Assembly (NCBI GenBank): GCA_946699065.1
Contig: CAMPDV010000244.1
Location: 372,001-436,000 of the forward strand
DNA: 64,000 nt
Origin: Loxodes magnus
Lineage: Eukaryota > Ciliophora > Karyorelictea > Loxodida > Loxodidae
Reading direction: 5' to 3'
The translations under genes were made by a program, and so were the position numbers. The notes under the pieces are model-generated. The model ran no database searches and had not been told where the DNA came from. It saw only the letters and a list, made by a program, of their open reading frames with translations. Numbering within the stretch: the stretch's first letter is position 1; each line of letters starts with the position of its first letter. Positions 36,040-50,300 of this stretch are shown one piece after another.

Positions 36040-38330
36040 ACTAAAAGAGTTTTTTGACATCTATAACTGCAAGAATTGTTTCCATCAATTATAGAAATTA
36101 GTAAATGCTTTTAATGCTTTTTTAATTATAATCTTGGTCTCCTCAATTTTTTATTAATCTTGCTATAGTCTAATCTTTTATTTCTTCCTTTTTTGCTTTT
36201 TTCCATTTCTAATAATTCTCGTCTTCTTGACATAAGTTTTTTGTGAAATATTTTTATTTATAAATCTAAATATCCCAAAAAATACTTCTAAAAGGAGTTT
36301 ATAAGCCCTTAATCATATAATATAAGGCGTCTTAAGTCATAATTCCCAATCTTTTATGATAATCAATCTCTTATATTAGAATATTATATACATTTAAAAA
36401 AATTTTCAAATGTTTCATATTCCCTACACATACAATAGGGATTATCAGTAGATAATAACGACCTTAGAGATCTTTTGGAGATATAGGATTGGGATCTAAG
36501 TTTATATTTACTGATAGATTCTTGTCTAAATTATTTGTTCGACTTAGTGTAAGTAATTACTGGAAATTGGTTAAGATTACTAAACTATTCAGTATATATT
36601 TTAGCTGCTTTCATTCTCTTAAAATTTTGAGTAGCTGTATTATAGAAATAACGTTGACTTTTGTCTCTTATATATTTAGTAAAGGATTTTAAATTTGTAC
36701 TAATCTAAGAATTCTACAAGTCACTACTATAAAGGCCTTATAATTGTTAAACTTGATTATAGTATTGTAATCCTTTTTTCCAGTTGGTAATGAAAAGAGA
36801 GCCTATTGTTGATCTAGAAAAAAAGCTTTCTTATTTAATTTTATAATAGAATTTAAAAAACTTTATTACCATAACGTGCTTGAAAGACAAACAGTTTTTA
36901 ATCTATAAAATATGACTCGTTAAAAGTTGAAACTGCTGCATAAAATACTTTTCTTGAATTCATTCTCATGCTTGACTCAATTCTATTCAAAACCCCAGTT
37001 ATTCCTTTTTAAATACACCATAGTACTAGTTCTCCTCCATATTCTGCTTTAGGTAGTGTAAAAAGTCTGCATAAAGTTTTAAAATGTTAAGGAGTCACAT
37101 TCTTATATCTCATTAGTAAAAAAACATCTTTTTTCACTGCAGCTTTATACTTGAACTCTATTTCTTTGCAATGAGGATTCAAATTGTTTTTCTTATGTAG
37201 AATTACACCAAATTATGTTACTTGTTATTTTTAAATAATTGGCTAATTTTTTAATCATAAATTTAAGTTTTGCTATTTCTAATGTTTCTTAAAAATTTAT
37301 ATGCATTCAGATTTGGTAGGAATTATCTTTAAGTGAGTTTATACAAAAATCTTACTTGTTTCATTTATTAACTCCTGCATCTACTTTGCAAATTTGGAAA
37401 GAAGAATCAGATCATCTACCAATCCTCTGCAAGTGAAGTTAATACTCTAACCCTGGCATTTGAATCCAAATTTTGTACTTTTACTTTCCAAATATCTAAT
37501 TGCAATATCATAATACAAAAAGACTATAACTGTAAATGTGAACTTCCTTTCATAACTCCATTGTTGTATTATAATGTTTTATAGTTCCTTCCATTTATAA
37601 TAAATGAAGAACTTAGGTTTTATAAAGCGACTCCAAACTGCTTTTTCATTTGTAATTTATTTAATAATTTCTTACATATTTTTTATGATAAAAAGATAAA
37701 ATCCTAATAACATGCAAGTGGATAATCTTTAATTTCTTAAATATTATAGTATATTTTATTTATTTTTCAAAGACTAAGATTTATCTATTATTGAACTAGA
37801 TAGAATGCTTGTTAAAAACACAATTCTCCCATGAATCAATTAATTTATTTTTGATTTCTTATTTAAAGTTCATATTATTTCTCTTCATAATATTTAGAAT
37901 TTTTTTAGCTTGCCAAAACTTTTCTTTAGCATCTCCATTAAAAAAATAGAAATTTTAATTTCTTTATTATTTTAATTTTCACAGATGATACTTGAAGTCT
38001 TTCCAAAGTAGTTTAACTGTCACATAAAGATCAGTTACATTTTAGTTCATTCTTCCAAATTTAATGTGAGCTTCTTCATGTGTTGCATTAGTTCTTTTAG
38101 AGCCTATATATTTCCCAATAAGATTTAAAGGAAACTTGTTATAATTTGAGTCTGGAATAAACGAACCTAGTATTTAATCTGCTTTTTCCTGGATATCTTT
38201 TAATGCATCCATATTAATGTTTAAGATTATCTTAGAATATTCAAAAGAATTCTAGATAAGATTGCAGGAAAGATTCTTAATATTTTTACCTATCTATTTC
38301 ATAATATAACCAATTTATTTTATATTTGCT
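36040..38330 (-). mobile_element. LINE ORF2, minus strand
   Basis: On the minus strand GVMKGSSH and FLYYDIAIRYLE lie near 37545-37485 (with a frame change between them), the catalytic box is LVDDLILL at about 37425-37400 (VDD instead of ADD), then TQFGVILHKKNN (block 7 type), KTLCRLFTLPKAEYGGELVL near 37085-37020 and a C-terminal knuckle remnant CMCREYETFENFFKC near 36380-36440 (His to Asn). The stretch from 37430 down to 36500 is one long frame with TGA as Trp. The N-terminal RT blocks lie toward 38300 in other frames. A related 110-bp fragment lies at 63550-63660. Confidence 0.75.
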
Positions 38331-38849
38331 CTGTATTATATTTTCCCAATAGACTATAGAATAAATAAAGTCGAATTTGAACCTTTAATTATAGTTGGAG
38401 GAGTAAAAAATCCTTATAAAAAATAATATTTAAGAAAGATATATAAAGAAGCAATAAATAATGATAATAAATAGAATTTAAGCACAATTCTTATAATTTA
38501 TCAGCATTTAAAGTAAGAGATAGATTTGCATATTCTTTTATATTTCATTTTCCTAAGCTTTTAGTGTTGAGAGTTGACATAATAAATTTGGGTTGCAAGA
38601 CTTTAAGAATAGTGAGATTAATGAAGTTAAAGAGATAAAAATTGAATAAATTTAAATTATTTTAGTAGTTATTAAGGTATAACTATGCATTAGTGATAGA
38701 AAAATTATTTATTTATGTGATATAAAAATAAGAACTAATTATTAAAAAAGATAGATAAACAGTAGTTGTATGGTTTAGCTAAGTAAATTACACTATCAAA
38801 TATATTAAATAATTATTAAGTTATTTTCTTTAAAAATATCATTTTTTTA

Positions 38850-39330
38850 GTAATTAGGCACTCAGGTAAATTAGCATTTATTTAAGAAAGAGAATCTTAA
38901 ATATAAAAAGAATAATATAAGAAAACTCAGAATTAAAGAGGTATAGCATCAAACAATTTAAACAAAAATACAGAAAAGTAACTTGATTGATATTATAACA
39001 ATTACAAAGAGTTAATGTAGGACTTAGAACGAAAACAGCTTTTATTTTTAATTAATGATGAGAAACAACTTATTAAATATTATACTGGAGAATGATATGA
39101 AAAATGAAGAATAGTTAAAATATTTATAAAAATTAGAAAGAAGCTACATAAAAAAGAGAAATATAAATAAATAGTATTTATATTAAATTACTATAACAAG
39201 TTCAGTAAAAAATACTCGAAATATCCTAAGTATACCTAACTATTTTTTTGAATAGATATATTTAAGTTTGAAATTATAATGAGTATAATAGAGATAAAAT
39301 ATGCTTTATTTTTACCAAGTTACCTATAGT
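38850..39330 (+). CDS. Unassigned protein-like reading frame
   Basis: One plus-strand frame from about 38890 to 39320 reads smoothly: NNLNKNTEKQLDWYYNNYKE, LMQDLERKQLLFLINDEKQL, YYTGEWYEKWRIVKIFIKI, YNKFSKKYSKYPKYTQLFFW. Trp residues are TGA; Gln residues TAA/TAG. No domain or start is recognised. Position just before the SINE-like copy at 39440 could mean the 3' end of a gene or of an unrecognised retroelement. Confidence 0.35.
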
Positions 39331-39439
39331 ATAATCATACTTAAAATTAATCTTATTTGAAAAAATATCTGATTATTGAGTATCGATCTCTTAAATTATT
39401 TTGAATTCTATATATAGATTTATTAAATAATTTAAATTA

Positions 39440-39910
39440 TATAGTTGTTCGAAGGTGAGCAACAAGAGACATCTTCATCAGATGTTGGGGAAGCTAAGTA
39501 CCCATAATCGGCTTTATGTCTTCCTCTGCTTTGGCTTGGCCTCGAGATATCTGCTAATTCAACCTTTGGCACTGGCTTATTTTAGTTTTTAATTTTGGAA
39601 ATAAAAGGAAATTATTTTTGCAAGCTTCTTCAGAGGTGGGGAATTTAAGTACCCATAATTGTCACATGTCGTCCTCTGCTTTGGTGATGCAATGAGACAC
39701 AATCTTGCCATGTCCTTGAACCTCCAACAAGTATTAAAGATTACGAGTATTCTGAAATTATATCATTATTGAACATTTTTATCAGTACTGAATAATTATA
39801 CCAGTATTGAACAAGGTTTATCAGTATCGAATATAAAACAAGAAGAGAAGTCTTCAAAGTTTGATTTTATATCAAGCCAGGACTTTTTTATAATTTTTAA
39901 TAAATATGGA
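39440..39910 (+). mobile_element. SINE-like element S2, copy 1
   Basis: It starts TATAGTTGTTCGAAGGTGAG and is built as a head-to-tail dimer. Unit 1 (about 39469-39550) reads ACATCTTCATCAGATGTTGG, then AAGTACCCATAATCG, then CTTCCTCTGCTTTGG; unit 2 (39607-39690) repeats TTCTTCAGAGGTGGGGAA, AAGTACCCATAATTG, GTCCTCTGCTTTGG. A short tandem of TTATCAGTATTGAACA-type units follows. It matches 50585-51070 closely but lacks the GCGC tail. The unit also resembles the middle of S1 (CTTCATCATAAGTCGGGGAA). GTTCGAAG is faintly like a pol III B box. Confidence 0.7.
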
Positions 39911-40110
39911 ACTTAAGCTTTCATAACGATTTTAAAAGCTTAGCTTTATTCTATAACTGACAAAATTATTTAATAAAACTTAGCTTATTCAATCTTTCAT
40001 AGTACTTGAGAATATTGTTGCTTACTATAAAATCGGATATTTATCAGACTTTTTTGATATCAAACCCTAGAAAAATAATACATTGAGATTACTATTTTTA
40101 ATACATCCTC

Positions 40111-43100
40111 ATGAGTAAAAATTGTATTCAGTTATGAATAATCAAGATTAAAGGAACTAGAGTAAAGGAGATGGATAAGAAGCTTAAGGAAAATAACTTA
40201 GTATCTTAGTTATTTTTAAGCACTTAAGGTATCATACCAATTAACTTAATGATATATATAATTAGTAGCTTCCAAATACATTTTATAATCCTTTTTTACT
40301 TTGAAATTTCTTCTTTTTAGAGACTAAAACAAAATAGAGAAGCTGGTATCTCTTTAAACCCTTAATAATCTTCAAGCTAATTAAAAAAACTTGTGCATAC
40401 TTTCCTCATTTAAGTTTTAATGCTAGCAAAACATAAAATTTATCAGTCTCTTTTAGGAGGAATAGGAATAATTATATAACTTAGAAATCAAAAATTGATT
40501 TACAAAAGAAAAATCATAAAGCATAATAAGAATATACCTGATACATCTTTTGTTTAATATTATGGATCCTTTTCTTAATCATTAACTCCTGAAAATGCAA
40601 ATATTTATTTATCTCAGGAGTAAAAATATTAGGCTTTTTACTCAGATTTATTAAAGAAAAAAAAATTAATAAAATGTTCATAGCCAAAATGAATTATTAA
40701 GAAATGTAGTGGATATTATGAGATGAGTAATACTAAAAATATTTTTATAGCTTTAACTATTAACATTACACTTATTTTTTAAATCTTCTGAGTTTTAGCT
40801 CCTTTTTTATTTATTTTGCATATTAAATTTAAATTTGGTAAATATACTTTAGTTATAAAAATGATTGTATAGCTATTACATTCATCTGGAAAGGTTGTAT
40901 TTAGAGTATATTTCCTTCTTATATTTTTTCCTTTCTGTAGCTTATTAAATTCTATCCAATTATTATTATTTATCTATTCTCCAAAAGCCGTTAATTTTGT
41001 ATCTTAATTATTTTCTTAGAATCTAAATTAAAAAATAGTTAACTAGGAATATTATCACTTAGCCTTTATAGTATTTCATTCCTTAGAAAATAAATTTAAT
41101 CTAAGTTTAATTTTAAATTGTTTAGATGATTATTAAAGTTAGATATATATTAGGTAACTAGTATTAACCTGAAAGAGTTTTAAGGTTATTTATATACGAT
41201 TAAATGTTGCACTTAATTCCCTTGTTGCTTATATCTTAAAATTAAATAATCGAAGTCTAGCCATCTATAAGTATATTGATAGATCTAACTGGGATAAATT
41301 AAATCTACATCACAGCTTATTTTAAATTGATAATTGCATTTCATCAAAAGCTCTGGACAATAGTTGTATATTTTTTTGATTAAGATGAGACTTATTGAAG
41401 CTATTTTATCTCATAGACTTATATTCATTTAATCTTAGCTATTTAGACAAAAGTATATCTCATTTTTTGTAATTGGCTTTAGATTCATTTTACTATCTTT
41501 ATTATCTTAATAAGGCTAATAATTAGATATCAATTAAATTATCATAATAAACTAAAATTACTCACTATAATATACACTCACTTTATCATAAAGAATTTAT
41601 GCTTTCTTAAAGAAATTTAAATGGAGTAAGTAACAAATGAAACTAGATAGTTAGTAATGCTGAAAGAGGGATATCAAACTAATAATTTCTAAAAAAGAAA
41701 CTAATTATATGAATATTGTAGACTTTAGATTGCTTATTGATGTTCTATTTATATTATCAATTTTTGGACTTATACTAAATCCTATATATACCTTGCTAAT
41801 ATTGAATTCGTTATAGAAGCAACTTTAATATGATAATGGCATATTAACTAGCATTTTATAATTTAATTCAATCAGTATATGGTCAAGTTCTCACCATAAA
41901 GACAGTTGCTCTTCATAAAAGGTTAAAATTTTATTTCCTTTAGTTATAATGAAAATTAAGAAGCTTACATTAATAATTTTTTTGTATAAAGCTTTACTTT
42001 AAAATGTAATTAAATTATATTTACTTTCTCTTATCACATATCAAACTCTATCTTTAAACATATCACATTAATTTATTTTTAAGATCGATAATCTCCTTTG
42101 GATTAAATCAAAATTATTCTTCCTGTTAATTTTTAAAATAAACCTACTTTATTTAGCTACTTATAGCTTACTTAGTTTTATTATATTTCTATTTTCAAAT
42201 TTACAGAGACTTTAGCTCTGCTAAACGAATCATTTCGCTATTTTTAGCCAAAATTTTAAGAAAATATTTATTCTTATTACCACGATTTTAATTGTTTTGC
42301 TATGTTTTGCGTTAAAGCTTTCTAGCTAATTTTATAATTAATTATCTATAGACCTGATAAAGGTATGCATAATACTTATATCAGGTTGCTTCTATATAAT
42401 TTTCATCTATTTTAAGGAAATTTAAAGATGTAGAAAAAGCTTTTAAATGATATATGTTTACTAAAACTTTTCTCTCGAAAACTAGATATCTCTTAGAAAA
42501 TATATCTCTAACTCTAATCTTTACAGATCTGCGTATTTATCAAAAATTTTATCATTTCTAGTATTTTTTTCTGTATGAACGATCTTTTCTCTTTCTTCAA
42601 ATTTGATATAAAGTTGTCAAGCAAGGTCTAAATTTACAGACAAGCTTTTTATATCAATAAATCGTAAGCTTTTGTACCGTTCTATAAAATGTTCTAACTA
42701 GCAATAAACAATTATGCTTCTCTCATTTTCTGGCTTTTCTATTTTATTTAGAAAAATCTCTATAATTAGGATAAATTAATCTTCTCATTCTTTTTTATTG
42801 TTTTTGAGATATATTTGATTGTATCATATTAGATTTTAACACTAAGAAGAAAATAAAATGTATAAATAAAAAATTTTAGCTTCTAGCGAATAGTTTTTTG
42901 CGGTGGTTACATATCTTTCAAAGAGATAAATTGCTGCCAGTTTCTATAATGATCTTAACTAAACTTCCAGCAATCCCTCTGATGAAAGCTTTTAGATTTT
43001 TTTTTGCTTATTTAGTTAAAATCCTTTAATCTCCATAATCCAGAAGATATAGTATTTCTTAAATAGTCACTTAGATAATTTCAAGCATCTGACTTTTAAA

Positions 43101-46080
43101 TTCATTAGATAGATTTGCTTAACTGCAAATAGCTTACCAGTTTCTTAATTTCTTTACGATATCAATATAAAATCACCTAACAAACTGATAAATTAAGCCA
43201 GGTAAATTTTAAACTGTATGATCAATCATCCTTTATTTAACAACGAAGAAATAGACCATAGTCAGAAAGATAAGTTAAGATATAAATATGCATTGTAAAA
43301 ATTATGCATAATCCTTCAAAAATGATTAGGATATACTTAAATGCATTTATATTTCAATTGTCTCTTAAATTTTACGTTATTATTTTAAATTATTTCACTC
43401 AACTTACATCTATACTTAGCTATTCAAAACTTCTATCCTTTCTTTAACTAAAGCTTAGAGCATTTTACACTTTCCAGGAAATAATTTTATTATGATATTG
43501 CCAGTGTTAAATACATTACTGCTGCTAAGTAATTTCCTTCTTTCTTTTAGAGCAATCAAAGAAGGTGCGAATTTATTTGAGAGATAATTAAATAAAGAAA
43601 CTTTCTATTGGTAATTTAGGACTGTAATGTTAACTTAAAATCATTTCTTTGCTTTAATTAATTAAAAATAATCGTTAAATTCGTCTTTAGCTATTTAAGG
43701 CATTTTGCATTTAATAGTTATAATATAAGTCTGATTAGGGAGATATTTCGAAGACATGTCTTTCCTAATATCTGATTTCTTCAGAAAGAGGGAGATTTAT
43801 ATGTTGGGAACATAAGTGAATCAGACGATCTAAGTCTAGAGATCATTTTTTTAGTTGTTATCTTGAAGTAAGATATATCTAGTTATTATCAATTTTCAGG
43901 TAGAAATTTAGAATAAATAAGTTCGAGGAAAGGGCTTATGAAATGTATCCAAATAATTGCATTTAGATAAATTATAGAGGGAGTTTCAAATCCAGCTTTA
44001 ATCAACTTCCGATTTCATTTACAAAGAACTGTAAGTCAAGAAAAAAAAAGTTTATGAGCTCTAAAGGAAATTTAATAAACCATTAACTAATAAACTTTAT
44101 ACCTTCAAGTTAAAAATGTTTTCTATTTATGTTAGCTTTTTACTTAGCTATTAAACTGATATGTATCTATTAAATATCTCATTTCAACCTCAAAGTTTTG
44201 ATATAAAACATAAAGGACGTCTTAATGAACCTAAACTTTAAGTTAAGAAGTTTCATTTTACATTTCTTTAAAGGAAAGTTATAGAGTTAAAATTAAATTT
44301 GTCTGTTCGTACTCTCTTTTTTAAGTTTTCTCTATATTTGTTCAGTTGAAATTAAAATTTATTTATTTGGACATTTTTATGAATTATAAATTTGATGATC
44401 TCCTTATTTAGCTTTAATGGATAAAACTAATAACTAGATTTATTTTAGTTGCTTAGTATAGCTTTATATCTGAGATTTTATAAGCTTAGTTTTAGTTTTT
44501 TTAGCAGTATTCCATTTTCTTCTTGTAATATTACATATAAATAAAACTATTACAGCAGCTCAAATTTATAGAATTTATGAAATTTCATCTCTTTTTTAAA
44601 GTGTTTTTAAACTTAAATTTCCGCCAAAAAAAAAAGAATTTTTTTTTTAGAAGAGTGAAGAAAAAAAATCCAAAAAAGCTCACAATGATGATATTTCTAT
44701 TTATTTACTTAAAAAAAAATTTATTTGTATTTCATACACAAACTCATGCCAAACGATCTTGAGATTTTTTTGACTATAAATATATTTTTTAGTAATCCAT
44801 TGCATACATCTAAATACTTCATATCAGATCTTAAATTCATAGAGTTTTAAAATTATTTCCTATTTAATTATCTTTAAACCATAGGAATTATAAACTTATT
44901 TATAAGGCAATCTTTTTAAGTATTTTTGATTTGCTTTGATAAATAAAAATAAGACAAGTGCTTAAAAATATCCTTCATATGATATACCTAATCTTGAAAT
45001 TAGAAAACACACTTTAAGCTTATAACTAGTTGTTGGAAGTACAATCCTTGCACTTCTTTAATGAACACCCAAGATAGTTAATTTTAGCCTACCCGTATCC
45101 AGATTTTATTTTATGAGTTGTGGAGATAAATTATGGATATATAGGTATATAAGTTGATAAAACTTATTTAAATTTGAGAATAGCCTTTATATTATTCTAG
45201 CAAACAAGCTAAAATAATATGCACATGCTTATTAATCCTGTCCTTAATTATCTAATCTATTCATTTTATTAATTTTTAAAGCTATCATATGAATATTCTA
45301 TTACAATAAAGATAAATAAGGTTATATAGTATAAAAGCTATATGATAGATTATTATTTTATAATTAGAACATCTCACTGATTTTTCATCATCTGAGTGTT
45401 ATTTCATTTATAATGAAATTAAAATGAATTTTCTTATTCTTAATAGTCTTCCTATAGATTTGCTAGCTTGTATTCTAAATGAAATAAATATAAAGATGAT
45501 TGGGATTTTTCCTTTTAGTCAAGCTGATATAACTAAGATGTAAATATAAAATTAATTTCTTAATTGATTGATTTACTTAAGGGACCGATAGAGTTCCTTT
45601 CACTACTCAGTTATTTTTATTCCCTCTAATTAGGAATTATCAGAAGTATCACCAAGCTTTTTCAGTTTGTTCTCCTTAAAGAAAAGCATTTCTTATACTA
45701 AGCTTTAATAAAAGCAGCATGTTGATTTCAACCTTATATAGCTTAAGACATTTAATGATTTCTAACGGTGAGAATATTAAAGGTCTTATATATTTAACTA
45801 AGGAATTTCAAAAAATATACATTTGTATTTACTAAGCTAAGCTTAAAAAAATAGATATCAAACAATTTTAAAAGCTTAAATGAGAGTATAATTTTCAGTT
45901 TAGTGGCAATAAAATAGTTACATTTTTAATTAATTCAAACTTTATTAAACTTTAATTTTAGGAATAGAATGATACTGTATACTTGATGCAATCTTAAAGG
46001 ATTATATAAATAGTAATAATATAAGGCTTAATCAAACACTATAGGCATTATAGTTTATCAAAGGTAGATATCCAGTTTTT
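40111..46080 (+). CDS. Probable large multi-pass membrane protein gene, frame changes
   Basis: The plus strand is T-rich and reads as strongly hydrophobic protein with charged loops. N-terminal part (one frame, 40111 to about 41640): IIPINLMIYIISSFQIHFII, IFIALTINITLIFQIFWVLA, NNRSLAIYKYIDRSNWDKLN. Around 41650-42900 two frames compete (RKFKDVEKAFKWYMFTKTFL against the other). From about 43080 to 43860: NHPLFNNEEIDHSQKDKLRY, GDLYVGNISESDDLSLEIIF. Near 45363-45700: EHLTDFSSSECYFIYNEIKM and SLPIDLLACILNEINIKMIG. The layout (helices, long soluble part) recalls ciliate TmcB/PAS-type membrane proteins, but that is a guess. It could be one gene with short introns, a decaying gene, or more than one gene. 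The start could be 40111 or 40171. Confidence 0.35.
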
Positions 46081-46783
46081 AAAGAACTATTGAAATTATT
46101 TTTTAGCTTCATTTTTTGTCTTAAGTAGCTCTTTTGTGCGAATGATCCTTTACAGCTTCTTTATTTAAAAAAATTTAAATAGAAAGAATATTTAGATCTT
46201 CTAGAAACCTTCTTAGCCAAAAAATTTACTAAAAATTTGTGCTATTAATGTTTATAATATTTCCTAATAAATCTTCTTGTAAATAAGGGATAAAATCAAA
46301 AATACTCTAGTGCAAATCTTTGATCCTTACTCTTTCTTCTTTTTATAATAATTCCTTTCTAAAGACTCTGATTTTTATTCTTTATCTATTATCATTCGAA
46401 AATCTTATAATTTATATATATCTTAGTTTTTTAGTTTAAATTAGCGTTTTTAAATAAGTTACCACTAAAAACTCAAACTTGAATTAGATTTTTAAATTTA
46501 ATTTACCGCCCTGTCTATGATTGTCTTTTAAAGCTGTAAAGAAAAAACGAAAATTTTGGTTTTTATCATTTTGCTAAAAATTGGGGTAGTTAAATATGAT
46601 TATGATTTCTAACTCTTTTTTGATGCGTGTTTTGCCAGAAATGTTCGTTTTTTTTGTGGGTTTTTAGTTGCATTAGGATGACAATGAGTTGCATTATATG
46701 ATAATATGTTCTATTCGGATATCGTTTATAGGGGTTTTTTTCGGAAAAAAGTATTTATAAGGTTGAAAATTAAAGCTTGAAAA

Positions 46784-47137
46784 ATGAAAATAGTGTTAGT
46801 TTGTTATCTGTTTTTGATAGCCGTATAAGTAAGTGCTAGTCACTTTTAAAGTTTTGAAAAGAGGGATTAATAAGGAATTTTCTAATCTAAAGTGCAGAAT
46901 TTAATTCAAGAGAGAAAGAAAAGTCATATGAGGAGTAGAGCAGACGCTAATTTGCTATTTTTAGAAACCTAAAAGACCAAAGATTGCAAGACTTAAGTGG
47001 AAGATATGGCTGAGTAATAGAATTTGCTTGAAAAAAATTTTATGGAGATGGAAAAAAAGATTTAAAATAAGGCGAGTAAAATTCAAGAAAGACAGCTGTT
47101 TCAGAAAGCCTTTCTATAGAGGGATTAGCATTTTTGA
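46784..47137 (+). CDS. Small secreted or membrane-anchored coiled-coil protein
   Basis: ATG 46784 to TGA 47135-47137, 117 residues in one frame. The start MKIVLVCYLFLIAVQVSASH is a textbook signal peptide with likely cleavage after SAS. The mature part is charged and helical: HFQSFEKRDQQGIFQSK, EDMAEQQNLLEKNFMEMEKK, KIQERQLFQKAFLQRDQHF. Gln uses CAA/CAG and TAA/TAG side by side, and no TGA occurs inside. GC content is higher than in the flanks, and the region upstream (46500-46780) is also less AT-biased, perhaps its promoter. No family is recognised. Confidence 0.7.
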
Positions 47138-47399
47138 AAGATATTTATTTAATCTGATAATTTTATAACTCAATCACTTAGTTAATCTTAAGGTAAAATA
47201 TAATAAATAACTTATTTCGTTTTGCGATGAAAACAACTAAAGTTTTTGTTTAAATCTGTTTGACAAAATGTTTCTATAATTACATCTTACAACCTTTTAA
47301 TAATTTTCATTCTCATTTCGATTTATAAATCTATTTTTTATAGACGAAAGTAGGGAAAATTTTTTGATTAAAAAGAAAGAAAAAGCTGAAAGGTTTCCT

Positions 47400-50300
47400 A
47401 CTATTAGAAAACATGCATCTTAAGTCCAATGCAGCTTAAGCTAAAATTCTATCACGAATTCTTTTAATTTATCAATAAGGCTATATATCTTCTTTTGCTC
47501 AATAATAGATTTACCACTTCAATCTTAATTATATTGTTTTTCCTAAGGTTCATACATTAAAAAATTTATATCCTTCTAATTAAAAAATATGATATTGAGG
47601 ATTCTAATTTGATTTAAAAGTTATAAACAATAAAACATCTTTCAAGGATTATGCTATAGTCAACTATCATATTAGCATTAACTAGATTTCTTAGTTCAAA
47701 GTTATATAATGCTTGGACTTAATACAGATAATTTTCCGGTACTACTTAGTTTGCATATCTTAATATTAGCAGAAATATTCCGATACTAACTCTTAGTGTT
47801 AACTTTAAGATTAATAAACTATAGAATTTAGATGATAGATCTTATCAAAATACTAGATTTGATGAAAGCTCAATAATTATAGACTCGATAAATGGAAATT
47901 ATAGAGTTGAACAATATAACTACATTAAGCACGTCCTAATAAATAATGCAGATAATGTTTTAGGATAAGCTCACCTAAATAATAATTTAAATAGATTACC
48001 ACCAAACTTAATTTAAAGTTTTAATGCCAAAAAAAGTACAAAAAGCTTATTAATAGGCTTCATAATAACAAAGAAGATCAACTTAGATAGTTATAAAATT
48101 AGCTAAAGAAAAAAGTAAAATATTTAATAGATGTAAAAGAAGATACTGAAAATTCAAATAAAATAAGTGGAAATATTAGAGAAGAAATTAGCAAAACTCC
48201 ACCTAAAATGTTTAAATAAGTACGAAATATTTTTAATCCAAAGAAGAGCAGCAATATGTATTTAGATTCGGAAGGAATTTCTCATTTTATAAGCAATTGA
48301 GAAGTTAATTTTTTCAATAAACATAAGGATATTGATAAGGAAGAATTAAAAGCATGCAATAAAAAGATTGGCAATATTTTAAAATTGTGATTTTGTTAAA
48401 AAATACTAAGAGTTTTATCTACAAGGATTAAATCTCTTTAGTTTTAATGAGGTTCAAGTAATAATAAGTAAGCTAGCGAATAATAAATCATTAGTGTAGA
48501 TGGTATTAAAGCAGAATTAACTAAATGTAAATAAAGAGTTCTATATTGTTCTTTGAAAGTTTATGATTAATAAGTTAAGGGAATAGCGAACTCCAAATGA
48601 ATTAAAGTAGATAAGAATTCTCCCTTTTTATAAAAAAGGATAAAAAGAGAATGAAAGAATTGAAGTTCTATAGCTCTTATTAACACAATTCTAAAAATTT
48701 ACGACAAACTATTAACTTAGAGACTTTTTGAGTGATTTTATTAGCGTAATATTATAAACCTGTCATAAAAAGGATTCCTTAAAGAAAATTAAACTATGCA
48801 TTATGTATGGACTTTGCAAAAAATTGTAGATTTGCATAGAAAATGAGGAAAGAAAAACATCTTATTAATACTTTTATAGATGTAGAAAAGATGTTTGACA
48901 TTATTGATAGACAATTACTTTTTGATCGTTTAAGAAAAAATAAGCTTCCTTTAGCACTAATTAATAGCTCTGGATATTTTTATAAACAGGATGCTAGATT
49001 TATTTTAGATGGAGCCCTCTCTAGAAAATTACTCTATAATAACGGAGTTTTATAAGGGAGTTAACATGGATCAGTTCTTGCTATTATCTTCTATGATATT
49101 GCTATAAGATATATTGAAACTTATCAAAAAAGAGCGGTTTTAAAATATATAGTCGAACTTTTACTACGAAAGCTTGGGAGGATGATTTAATCCTAATTTC
49201 AGATGAAATAAGCATGAATTCACTGATTTAAGCAGCTTTTAAAGTTTTTAGTTGAGTAAAATTTTTTATCATTATAGAAGAGGGTGAATACATCTGCATT
49301 TGAAAGAAAAATAACAGTTAAAATGATTCCAACTTGAAAGTTACTTTTATTAACATAAAAGTTAAAAAATATAATAATATAACATACTTGGGATACAAAT
49401 TTAATGAATATGAATACTATAAATCTCACTGCAATGAAATCTATCAAAAGTATATATAATGAGTGGGTGGAGCTATTTTGTAGCTATCTAAATATAAAAA
49501 TACTACACCATCAAATTATAAACAAATTTTTCTTTCATTTATTCTTCCAAAAGTAGAACATGATTTAGAAGTAATTCTTTGAGCTATCATTCGTGGAATT
49601 AAAAAAAATCAAAAATAAAATTCATGCAAGCTAAAGAAAAGTAGGAAGATAAGCCTTACAGAGTTCGAACTAGACATTTAATGAATCTTGTTTCAAAGAT
49701 CTAAATTGATTACCATTTGAATATTACATTGCAATTAAATACATAAAATTCTATATCAAAATAAAACTAGAAGCTTAATTAAAACCTGATGCGGATATTA
49801 TTTTTTTAATAAATCTAAGAGTGATAACTTAGACTATTTTAAAAATCTTTAGAAGTTGTTCAATACTTTTAAATAAATTTAGAAAATACTTACGAAAGCA
49901 ATTTATTTTATCAAGAATCTAGAATTTTAATATTAAAGAAATTCTACAAAGATGCAGTGATTTGGATGAGTAATACTCTAAACAAGCTTTATTTTGTATA
50001 AATTTAAAAAGATACAGAAAATTTTCATTATTATGCATATAAAACGCTTAATAAGAACAAATAAAGAGAAACAATTTCATTATACATACTAAGAAATTCC
50101 TGTTACAGTTTTTAATATGATTTGAAGTAAAAAAAATTATAAAATAAAGCATTCGGAATTTTGCAATTGTGGAGAATTGGATAAATTCGAACATATTGAG
50201 CAATGTAAATCTCTAAAAGATTTGATTGAATAATTTAAAGATTTAAAAAACTAAGATTTACTCACACTTATGCCTTATAATTAAAGTTATCTTAATCAAA

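Noticed and set aside
48843-49055. Standard-code ORF as a separate small gene
   Set aside because: It is one in-frame slice of the LINE RT (FIDVEKMFD block), bounded only by TGA/TAA codons that are sense here.
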